From Fimbriimonadaceae bacterium (GTDB lineage: Bacteria; Armatimonadota; Fimbriimonadia; Fimbriimonadales; Fimbriimonadaceae): 22,531 nucleotides of DNA. The DNA is taken from the NCBI GenBank assembly GCA_020849075.1, contig JADLGZ010000051.1:1-22531 (forward strand), given 5' to 3'. The notes below the pieces were generated by a model that saw nothing but the letters and a program-made list of their open reading frames with translations, had not been told where the DNA came from and ran no database searches. Shown piece by piece: positions 1 to 6,747 of this stretch. Positions within the stretch are counted from its first letter, which is position 1. Each line of letters opens with the position of its first letter. A program made the translations under genes and the position numbers.

Positions 1-1452
1 AAGGTGGATCGCGAGGGGGCCCGCCCAATTGATGCCTACGACAAGACCATCGACCTATTCATTGACCTCGGTGCAGACGAGGACGACCTCTTCTTCCCTC
101 ATATCTACACCAGTGGCTCAGGGGGCTTTGCCCGCAAGGATCCCAATGGTTCAGAAACGGATATGCGGGCCTTATTCGAAATGATCGTGGACAATATTCC
201 GGCACCGGAGGTCGCGGAGGAGGGACCCTTCTTACTACAGGTGAATAATTTGGATTATTCCGACTATTTAGGACGCATGTTCGGCGGAAAGATTCTAAGA
301 GGCACTATTAAAGTCGGCGATCGGATGGAGCGACAGCGCGATGGTCGTGACAAAAAAGACGGATTTAATGTTACGAAATTGTGGACCTATGAGGGTATCC
401 AGTTAAAGGAAGTGCCCGAAGCCAGCGCAGGCGAGATTGTCATGATGAGTGGCCTTGACCACGTGCACATCTCGGACACGATCAACGTGCCTGACAGTAA
501 CCCGCCGCTTCCAATTATCGAGATCACGCCAAGTACGCTTAGCATGAATTTCTATGCCAATAATTCTCCCCTTGCGGGCAAGGATGGTGGCAAGTTCCTA
601 ACCATTCATAAGATTCGAGAACGGCTCGAAAAGGAGGAAGTCGTTAGCGTTAGTATCGAGATCGATGAAGACTCGGCTAGCGACGCAGTCAAGGTGAAGG
701 CACGAGGGGAACTGCAGTTGGCAATTCTCATTGAGACCATGAGACGAGAAGGCTACGAAATGCAGATCAGTCGCCCGGAGGCCATCTTAGTAAGAGACTC
801 GAATGGTAAGGTGACCGAACCTTATGAGATCGCTACCCTGGAGTTGCCCGAAGATTCACAGGGATTCGTGATGGAAGAAATGAGTCGCCGTAAGGGGGAA
901 ATGCAGGACATGCAGATCAACGAAAATGGAACGCGGCGACTGGTATACAGCATCCCAACTCGCGGATTAATCGGCTTCCGAAGTAGTTACCTTACAATGA
1001 CACGGGGCCTGGGGCTGATGTCTACTCTGTTTGATGGATACCGTGAATACAAGGGAGCGATTGAATCAAGGACAAACGGGGCGCTCATTGTCAAGGACGC
1101 CGGCAAGCTCACGCGATATGCGTACGAAAAGATTCAAGAACGAGGTCAGTTTTTCTATGAAGTCGGCACCGAGTTGTACGGTGGCATGATCGTTGGTGCT
1201 TGTGCAAAGGAAGAGGATCTCGTCGTCAATGCGGTAGATCAAAAAGCAGCCACCAATATGCGAAGCGCAAGTGCCGATGCCACAACCGTCCTTGATGCGC
1301 ACCGAGAATTCAGCCTTGAAGAGGCCCTCAGCTGGCTCCGAGATGACGAACTTTTGGAAGTGACTCCAAAGAGGTTGCGCTTTAGGAAGAAGATTCTTGA
1401 ACACAGCCAAAGGCGAGTGAGCGAACGGCGTAGTGACACCGCAAGCGTTTAG
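1..1452 (+). CDS. typA: TypA/BipA ribosome-associated GTPase, 3' part (5' end outside window)
   Basis: Translational GTPase of the EF-G superfamily that binds the 70S ribosome and supports ribosome assembly and stress or cold adaptation. The frame is open from base 1. The first residues read KVDREGARP, the tail of the G4 motif NKxD that sets guanine specificity, so Walker A, switch I and switch II lie upstream of the window. What remains is the end of the G domain, the beta-barrel domain II (starting near PFLLQVNNLDYSDYLG), domain III with RGELQLAILIETMRREG, and the BipA-specific C-terminal domain containing the family signature TRGLIGFRS followed by TRGLGLM. About 483 of the usual ~610 residues are visible. 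The next gene starts 18 bp downstream on the same strand. Family assignment is very secure; the start cannot be given. Confidence 0.96.
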   Translation, partial: KVDREGARPIDAYDKTIDLFIDLGADEDDLFFPHIYTSGSGGFARKDPNGSETDMRALFEMIVDNIPAPEVAEEGPFLLQVNNLDYSDYLGRMFGGKILRGTIKVGDRMERQRDGRDKKDGFNVTKLWTYEGIQLKEVPEASAGEIVMMSGLDHVHISDTINVPDSNPPLPIIEITPSTLSMNFYANNSPLAGKDGGKFLTIHKIRERLEKEEVVSVSIEIDEDSASDAVKVKARGELQLAILIETMRREGYEMQISRPEAILVRDSNGKVTEPYEIATLELPEDSQGFVMEEMSRRKGEMQDMQINENGTRRLVYSIPTRGLIGFRSSYLTMTRGLGLMSTLFDGYREYKGAIESRTNGALIVKDAGKLTRYAYEKIQERGQFFYEVGTELYGGMIVGACAKEEDLVVNAVDQKAATNMRSASADATTVLDAHREFSLEEALSWLRDDELLEVTPKRLRFRKKILEHSQRRVSERRSDTASV

Positions 1453-1457
1453 GCGCG

Positions 1458-1463
1458 TAGAAT
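1458..1463 (+). promoter_or_regulatory. Candidate -10 hexamer for a leaderless transcript
   Basis: TAGAAT lies 7 nt before the ATG at 1471, and no Shine-Dalgarno sequence is present between them. Transcription starting about 7 nt after a -10 element would begin at or next to the ATG. A weak -35-like GTGACA lies at 1433-1438, but its 19-nt spacing is long. This is pattern-based only. Confidence 0.4.
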
Positions 1464-1470
1464 TAGAACG

Positions 1471-2265
1471 ATGCATCCAATCGCCCTAGCCGCCCTCTTG
1501 CTCCAGCCGCCACCAGCCGAAATGGTGCAGAGCGAGGTGATCACAAAGTCCGCGACTTATAAGCCCGGGGTTCCTGTAACCGTGGCGCTAAAACTCACCC
1601 TCGACGAAGCTTGGCATGTCTATTGGCGAAACCCTGGGGACAGCGGAGTAGGGACCGAAGTCAAATGGACGTTGCCGAAGGGCTGGAAGGCTGGTCCATT
1701 GCGGTTCCCAACACCCGAACGTATCAATTTAGGCATTGGATACGGCTACAGTTTTGGTTACGAGAATGAGGTGGTCTTTCTTGCCCACCTGACGCCGCCT
1801 GCCAACGCTTCCGGACCGGTCAAGATTGCGGCCGATATGTCCCTGTTGGCCTGCAAGACGGACTGCGTCCCGGCAGATCAGAGCTTTAGCTTCACCCTGC
1901 AACGTGGCAATGGCCTCCCCGTTGCCCAAGCCCAGTTCGAGGCTTGGGGCAAAAAGATGCCGGTTCAGGTACCAGTAAAGCAGATCAAAGCCACCCTGAA
2001 GGACAGAAAATATTTCTTAACTATTCCTGGCAACCCGAAGCTCGCGGGGGCAATTAGCCTTGACTTCTTTCCCGGCGTGGCAGGACAAGCAACAACAGAT
2101 AAGCCGAGTCACGTGACCAAGAATAGAGATGGGAGCTGGAGCTTGGTTGTGCCGGCGGGGCAAGCCATCAACGCCATGCCAAAGGAGGTTCCCTTCTTGG
2201 TGATCCCTCTTGATAAGGAAGGACATCACCTCAATCAGGGCGTCGAGTTCGTTCCTTCGTCATAA
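1471..2265 (+). CDS. Secreted DsbD N-terminal-like domain protein
   Basis: A 264-residue protein resembling the periplasmic N-terminal domain of the thiol:disulfide interchange protein DsbD (DsbC/DsbD-alpha family), without the membrane or thioredoxin parts of full DsbD. Visible family features are WHVYWRNPGDSG (about residues 49-60), the stretch KWTLPKGWKAGPLRFP, and LLACKTDCVP with a C-x3-C pair at Cys128 and Cys132, which matches the redox-active cysteines of DsbD-alpha domains. The N-terminus (MHPIALAALLLQPPP) is short and hydrophobic and could be a weak signal peptide, so a periplasmic or exported location is likely but unproven. It lies 18 bp after typA and 7 bp before nadB. A role in delivering or receiving electrons from thiol proteins is inferred from the family; no DsbD membrane partner is visible in the window. 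Confidence 0.75.
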   Translation: MHPIALAALLLQPPPAEMVQSEVITKSATYKPGVPVTVALKLTLDEAWHVYWRNPGDSGVGTEVKWTLPKGWKAGPLRFPTPERINLGIGYGYSFGYENEVVFLAHLTPPANASGPVKIAADMSLLACKTDCVPADQSFSFTLQRGNGLPVAQAQFEAWGKKMPVQVPVKQIKATLKDRKYFLTIPGNPKLAGAISLDFFPGVAGQATTDKPSHVTKNRDGSWSLVVPAGQAINAMPKEVPFLVIPLDKEGHHLNQGVEFVPSS

Positions 2266-2272
2266 TCTTGGC

Positions 2273-3814
2273 GTGCCACCTCAGCACTTTGACACGATCG
2301 TCATCGGAAGCGGCCTTGCTGGCCTGACCTTTGCCCTTGACGCCGCGAAACAGGGCCCGGTCATCGTCCTGACGAAGGCGCAACTTTGGGAATCCAACAC
2401 CAGCTACGCGCAAGGTGGTATTGCCGCCGCCGTGGGCGAGAGTGACAGTTGGCAACTTCACGAACAGGATACGCTCATTGCCGGCGCCGGCTTGTGCGAC
2501 CCAGCAGCCGTTCGGTTTCTCGTTCAAGAAGCTCCAGCTGCCATTGAATGGCTGGCCAGCTTGGGCGCCCAATTCGACAAGGAAACTGACCTAACCGACT
2601 GGGCCCTCGGGATGGAGGGCGGGCATAGCCGAAATCGGATCGTCCACCACGCAGACCGAACAGGTTGGGAGGTGGAGCGCGCGATGAACGAAGCTGTGCG
2701 CAAAGAACCTAACATCACCATCCTAGAGAACGCATTTGTTACTGATCTCCTGATGCAGGATGGGCGTTGCATCGGTTGCGCAATGCAGGATCGGGACCTT
2801 GGTATTCGATCCTTCACAAGCCGGGCCGTCATATTAGCCACCGGTGGCGCGGGGAGGTTGTACCAACACACGACAAATCCTAGAATTGCTACCGCGGATG
2901 GCGTCGCTCTAGCGGCAAGGGTCGGAGCTGCAATTCAGGACATGGAGTTCATGCAATTTCATCCCACTACGCTCTATCACCCACAGATGCGTTCATTTCT
3001 CATCACAGAAGCCGTTCGCGGAGAGGGTGGCACCTTAAGGAACCACCAAGGGGCTCGGTTCATGTACGATTACGACGAACGCTTGGAACTCGCGCCTCGC
3101 GATATTGTGGCACGAGCAATTGATGCCGAAATGAAGAAGCTCCAAACGTGGTGTGTCTATCTGGACATGACCCACTTAGCCCGCTCTCACATTGAGAGAC
3201 ACTTCCCAACCATTGTTGAAAGGCTTAAGGGGGTAGGGCTTGAGCCGCACAAGAATTGGATCCCCGTTGTTCCGGCTCAGCACTATTCATGCGGTGGGGT
3301 TGTTACCGACCTGAACGGGCGCACCAGCATTCCCGGCCTCTTCGCCGCTGGTGAAGTCGCCCGGACTGGCGTGCACGGAGCCAATCGCTTGGCCTCCAAT
3401 TCCCTGTTGGAAGCTCTTGTCTTCGCCAAGGCAGCCGCCAGCGCATTGAGCGGTGAATCAGCCCCGAAAATTAAGCCAACGAGCCTTGGGAATAGGCATT
3501 CCATCTTGGAGGCGGATGCCCTTCGAATCAGGCGCTCCTTGGAAAAGACCATGACCGAGCACGTGGGCATCGTCCGCCACAATCGTGGACTCGCCCAAGC
3601 GAGCAATCGCGTCGCCGAGTTGACGCAGGAATACAAGGACCTTCCCGAAGCGCCACCCGATGTGTACGCAATTGAAGCAGAGAACCTCCTTATTGCGGCT
3701 AAGTCCGTTATTGATGGGGCAATTGCGCGACAGGTGAATGTGGGATTGCACTATAACGCAGACTTAGACATCGCCCCGGGCCATCAACCAAAGACAAGCA
3801 TTGCGCCGAAGTGA
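2273..3814 (+). CDS. nadB: L-aspartate oxidase (NadB), first step of de novo NAD synthesis
   Basis: FAD enzyme that oxidises L-aspartate to iminoaspartate, which quinolinate synthase (NadA) then uses. The FAD-binding motif VIGSGLAGL sits at residues 10-18. Other fumarate reductase/NadB family signatures are the TSYAQGGIAAA segment, REGEGGTLRN-like chemistry at GEGGTLRN (about 250), HYSCGGVVTD (from His337), and GVHGANRLASNSLLEA (about 366-381), which contacts FAD. I chose the GTG at 2273 because it puts the nucleotide-binding motif at the usual distance from the N-terminus and begins 7 bp after the preceding stop. An in-frame TTG at 2210 would overlap the upstream gene and add 21 atypical residues. 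No strong Shine-Dalgarno is seen. The predicted 513 residues fit the family. nadA and nadC are not in the window. The last 31 bp overlap the convergent gene on the other strand. Confidence 0.95.
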   Translation: MPPQHFDTIVIGSGLAGLTFALDAAKQGPVIVLTKAQLWESNTSYAQGGIAAAVGESDSWQLHEQDTLIAGAGLCDPAAVRFLVQEAPAAIEWLASLGAQFDKETDLTDWALGMEGGHSRNRIVHHADRTGWEVERAMNEAVRKEPNITILENAFVTDLLMQDGRCIGCAMQDRDLGIRSFTSRAVILATGGAGRLYQHTTNPRIATADGVALAARVGAAIQDMEFMQFHPTTLYHPQMRSFLITEAVRGEGGTLRNHQGARFMYDYDERLELAPRDIVARAIDAEMKKLQTWCVYLDMTHLARSHIERHFPTIVERLKGVGLEPHKNWIPVVPAQHYSCGGVVTDLNGRTSIPGLFAAGEVARTGVHGANRLASNSLLEALVFAKAAASALSGESAPKIKPTSLGNRHSILEADALRIRRSLEKTMTEHVGIVRHNRGLAQASNRVAELTQEYKDLPEAPPDVYAIEAENLLIAAKSVIDGAIARQVNVGLHYNADLDIAPGHQPKTSIAPK

Positions 3815-4530
3815 CCCGTAGCGGCAACGGCAAGTCCTGCAAGGATGAGCAGCCCAAAGTAGGCTGACGATTCGACTTCCCCTTTGCGTCGCCATAGAAC
3901 AACTCCAGTGCACAAGATTAGGGCCGCCATAGCGCAGATGAAATGCGTAAGGTACTGTCCTTCCCACTTCATCCCTAGCTGGAATGATGCCCGCAAGCCC
4001 GTGAAGGCAGTCGGGACGATAAAGATCGTTCCCCACATGAGCCCCAGCCACCCCGCCCTGCGCAGCCCAGAATCCCGCTTGCGGTACCCGAATAACTCAA
4101 GGACGACGCCAAATAGTACTAGTGCGATCGGAAAGTGGACGTACAGGGGGTGAAAGCTATGCTTGGGGATCAGGTCACCGTCTGTTGCCACGGGCTTGCT
4201 GGTCGGCTTGTCCGTTGCGTTCGCGGGAGCGGTACCAGCGCTTACCTCATCTCCATTGGAAACTCCGTCGCCATCCGAATCCTTCAGGGCCAGTTCGTGC
4301 CAAAGCGCCTTAGTCATGAGCTCCGGCTTCGCCGTTTCTATGGCCTCTTCAACATCCCGCCCAAAGACATTCCGCTTTGGTGGATTGGTATGACAGAGCA
4401 TGCACTTCATGGCCGCCAGCTTGGATGTTGTGCCAATTTCGGCTGCAACATGCATTGAGTTCATGATGTCTGGCGTACACCAGCCGAGAGACACAAGGCA
4501 ACCGAGCACAAAACAGGCAAATCCGCGCAT
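3784..4530 (-). CDS. Membrane protein with CxxCH haem motif, Ca-binding repeat and DUF2231 domain
   Basis: A 248-residue mosaic. Residues 1-19 form a hydrophobic signal or anchor. A single c-type haem motif CMLCH is at 43-47, followed by a PKRNVFG segment. A calcium-binding loop DSDGDGVSNGDE (84-95) resembles thrombospondin type 3 or dockerin-like loops. The C-terminal half has the DUF2231 hallmark HPLYVHFPIALVLFG and about four membrane helices. The motifs suggest an exported haem domain tethered to a polytopic membrane module whose conserved histidines may bind haem or metal. That function is inference, since DUF2231 is poorly characterised. It follows the M14 peptidase gene on the same strand after a 48-bp gap with its own -10-like element. 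Its 3' end overlaps nadB by 31 bp tail-to-tail. Confidence 0.85.
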   Translation of the reverse strand: MRGFACFVLGCLVSLGWCTPDIMNSMHVAAEIGTTSKLAAMKCMLCHTNPPKRNVFGRDVEEAIETAKPELMTKALWHELALKDSDGDGVSNGDEVSAGTAPANATDKPTSKPVATDGDLIPKHSFHPLYVHFPIALVLFGVVLELFGYRKRDSGLRRAGWLGLMWGTIFIVPTAFTGLRASFQLGMKWEGQYLTHFICAMAALILCTGVVLWRRKGEVESSAYFGLLILAGLAVAATGHFGAMLVFG

Positions 4531-4537
4531 GGCGCGT

Positions 4538-4546
4538 ATACTACCA
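4538..4546 (-). promoter_or_regulatory. Extended -10 promoter element, probably leaderless
   Basis: On the minus strand the sequence reads TGGTAGTAT, an extended -10 (TGn plus TAGTAT), ending 7 nt before the ATG at 4530. There is no Shine-Dalgarno in the 7 nt between. This suggests the DUF2231 gene is transcribed separately from the upstream peptidase gene and starts at or near its ATG. Confidence 0.5.
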
Positions 4547-4578
4547 GCCCACGAAAGTCAAAATCACCCGCGATTCGG

Positions 4579-6282
4579 CTAGATCCTCAAGGTCACCCGT
4601 ACCGTTCCTGCTCGCTCGTGCTTGGCTACCAAGTGATATTCGCCCGGCCCACTGACCACCCATTCAAAGACTGCCATGTTATCGGTCCCATCAAACTGGT
4701 AGCCAAATCCACCCTTGCCGACATGTGACCAACCACTGAGCTGACCGGCATCTTGTCGCAACCTTCCGCTCGCAAGCCATTCTGGCTCAGTGCTACCAGC
4801 ACCATGGGTAGGCTCACCGTTGCGGCTGATCTCACCCACAACCCCTCGAACTAGCTTCTTCATGTCCGCGTGCTTTGTCACGGTAGTTGGCAAATAGCCC
4901 GAGTTGATGACGGCCATCCGAATCCGGATTGAGCTACCTACAGCGGCAGTCTGAACCTCTTTCAATTCTAACTTCGGTGAAGCCGAGGCCTGCCAAATGG
5001 CAAAGTCTCCCAGGGGCGCGATTTCCTTCTCCAAGAACTTTGGCGGGGGGTTCCGAAACGCATTGAAAGCGTCCCAGCCACCAATTTCTACTTCACCAAG
5101 TTGCGGGTGGGTAAAGGGCTTCCAGTCATGGTAGCCCTGACCATCCAGCTTCTCATCACTCCACTTGAGCATTTTCAGATCATCCTCAAAGGGGTGATCC
5201 CGCCCCCAGTCAATGTACTTGTAGTCTGTAATGCCGGCCTGGCGCTGCGGTGCCCAGATTTCGCATGTCCAAGCATGGACCCCTCGATGCTCAAACATCC
5301 AGTCATCAAAGGTGCCCGTGATCACTTCCTTGGGGTGGTACTTAAACTCGTGAAAATTGCTGATCGCCGGGTACCCAGTGATCTCCTGACACTTCACGCC
5401 AAAGTCTTTGTAAACCCATAGGTCTTCGGCGGGCATATCGTCATCGGGGTAACGGCAAGGTGGACGCAGGAACACGCCGCTGTAGGTATGGAAGGTAATA
5501 GCTCCACAGATATTCGGGCGGTCAAAGATGGCCTGCACTGCGGCTCGAATCTCCGGTTCACTGGTAGGATAGGGTCCAGCGCCGTACTGCTCGTGTTCTT
5601 GCCGCCACGCCGCCGGGAAATTTCGGTTCATATCGAGCCCTTGCTTCACCTTTCTGCCCCGCATAGTTAGGCCGTCGTAGTTGTGAAACAGCCCTTCAGG
5701 GATAACTCGGTAGTAAGTACCCCCGACATCATTGGGCTGTCGTTTTTCCATCAGGCGCGGCTCCCGCTCGCTCACCTTCCATGGACCGTTGGCATCCTTG
5801 ATACGAATATTCAAGAGCTTGCCATCGCCATTGATGTCCTTTCGTTCGAGCCCGTAAAGATCCTCTTCATTAAAGGGATAGGGCCGGGTCGAACTACGGA
5901 TCATCCTTGGCACATCTTCTAGGGCCCATTCTGCGCCATCAGGGTTTAGCCGAGGCACCAGGTAGAACGCTCGCGAGTTGAGGACATGGGTTATCTGCTC
6001 ATCCTTGCCAAAGCCGGTGCAGAGCTTGTTGAGCAGATGCAGGATAGCGGTCCCGGCACTCACCTCAGTGGCGTGGATATTTCCATCGCACCAAAAGGCG
6101 GGCTTATCCTCTGCGGGCCCGGTTTCCGAATTGGTAACGGTCAGTAACCAGATATCCTTGCCTTCGTAGCTCTTGCCGATACTCTCCACTTCAACCAACG
6201 ATGGAAACTCCTTGGCAAAGTCGTGGAGTAATTTCGAGAAGTCGTCGTAACGATAGTACCGATTGAAGGCAATTTCGACCAT
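4579..6282 (-). CDS. M14-family zinc carboxypeptidase
   Basis: Metallocarboxypeptidase of the carboxypeptidase A (M14) fold. Zinc ligands are His70 and Glu73 in GNIHATEVS, and His265 in AITFHTYSG. The substrate carboxylate-binding Asn-Arg pair is at 219-220 in DMNRNFPAAW, and the catalytic glutamate is probably Glu341 in WTCEIWAP. NPDG at 113-116 is another family feature. The catalytic domain spans roughly residues 5-420. The remaining ~145 residues look like a beta-rich accessory domain ending in HLVAKHERAGTVRVTL. No signal peptide is visible: the protein starts MVEIAFNRYYRYDDF, directly at the fold's first helix, which is unusual for an enzyme class that is often exported. A start further upstream lacks support. 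Substrate is unknown; peptide or peptidoglycan-fragment trimming is possible. Confidence 0.92.
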   Translation of the reverse strand: MVEIAFNRYYRYDDFSKLLHDFAKEFPSLVEVESIGKSYEGKDIWLLTVTNSETGPAEDKPAFWCDGNIHATEVSAGTAILHLLNKLCTGFGKDEQITHVLNSRAFYLVPRLNPDGAEWALEDVPRMIRSSTRPYPFNEEDLYGLERKDINGDGKLLNIRIKDANGPWKVSEREPRLMEKRQPNDVGGTYYRVIPEGLFHNYDGLTMRGRKVKQGLDMNRNFPAAWRQEHEQYGAGPYPTSEPEIRAAVQAIFDRPNICGAITFHTYSGVFLRPPCRYPDDDMPAEDLWVYKDFGVKCQEITGYPAISNFHEFKYHPKEVITGTFDDWMFEHRGVHAWTCEIWAPQRQAGITDYKYIDWGRDHPFEDDLKMLKWSDEKLDGQGYHDWKPFTHPQLGEVEIGGWDAFNAFRNPPPKFLEKEIAPLGDFAIWQASASPKLELKEVQTAAVGSSIRIRMAVINSGYLPTTVTKHADMKKLVRGVVGEISRNGEPTHGAGSTEPEWLASGRLRQDAGQLSGWSHVGKGGFGYQFDGTDNMAVFEWVVSGPGEYHLVAKHERAGTVRVTLRI

Positions 6283-6288
6283 AAGTTC

Positions 6289-6294
6289 ATTATG
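6289..6294 (-). promoter_or_regulatory. Candidate -10 hexamer for the M14 peptidase gene
   Basis: Minus-strand CATAAT (one mismatch to TATAAT) ends 6 nt before the ATG at 6282, with no ribosome binding site between. This is consistent with a leaderless mRNA. The same spot reads CATTAT on the plus strand, shifted by one base. Confidence 0.4.
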
Positions 6295-6359
6295 CCGGAG
6301 ATCGACTCACTACCTTGAGGTTAAGTTGCGCTCCTCAGTAGCCTGCGACTTTCCCGAGC

Positions 6360-6389
6360 AAAAAAACCACAATCTTCTTGAAACTGTGG
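6360..6389 (-). terminator. Rho-independent terminator on the minus strand, upstream of the prepilin gene
   Basis: Read on the minus strand, bases 6389-6367 form a hairpin with arms CCACAGTTT and AGATTGTGG (nine pairs including two G-U wobbles) and a 5-nt loop. It is followed immediately by seven T residues (6366-6360). That is the classic hairpin plus U-tract. The only minus-strand transcript that could reach it is that of the dehydratase gene ending at 6748, after crossing the prepilin gene in antisense. It also shields the M14 gene from read-through. Confidence 0.6.
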
Positions 6390-6402
6390 AATAGCTACGG
6401 TA

Positions 6403-6741
6403 ATGCGACGAAAAGGCTTTACCCTGGTAGAAATTATGATCGTGGTGCTGATCATAGGCATCCTACTCGCGGTCGCCGTACCCCAATGGGTTCGAGCAAG
6501 AGAAAGTACCCGCACGCGCACCTGCATGAAGAATCTCTACGAGATTGATAATGCCAAAGCTCGTTGGGCCATGGAGAATAACCTTCCCGGTTCATCCGTT
6601 CCGACGGCAGCCGATATTGCCCCAATTTTTATTAAAGGAGCAATGCCTCTTTGCCCTGTTTCTGGCGTCTACACGATCAATCAGGTCGATATTGAGCCCA
6701 GTTGCAGTATTCATGGCAACCTGGGCGCCTGGACTCCGTAA
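6403..6741 (+). CDS. Small type IV prepilin / pseudopilin
   Basis: A 112-residue class III signal-peptide protein. The N-terminus MRRKG|FTLVEIMIVVLIIG has the prepilin peptidase site (Gly5/Phe6), the conserved Glu at +5 of the mature protein, and a long hydrophobic helix ending near residue 26. The short globular part contains Cys at about 41, 83 and 95 and ends in GNLGAWTP. After cleavage and methylation it would assemble into a type IV pilus, competence pseudopilus or type II secretion fibre. No pilus assembly genes are nearby, so it is an orphan, as is common for pilins in some phyla. It is the only plus-strand gene between 3815 and 10998. No convincing Shine-Dalgarno or promoter was recognised. 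Its stop lies 6 bp from that of the convergent dehydratase gene. Confidence 0.9.
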   Translation: MRRKGFTLVEIMIVVLIIGILLAVAVPQWVRARESTRTRTCMKNLYEIDNAKARWAMENNLPGSSVPTAADIAPIFIKGAMPLCPVSGVYTINQVDIEPSCSIHGNLGAWTP

Positions 6742-6747
6742 GGTTTT

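Noticed and set aside
2210..2272. Longer nadB starting at TTG 2210
   Set aside because: It overlaps the preceding gene and adds 21 residues not seen in NadB proteins; GTG 2273 places the FAD motif correctly.
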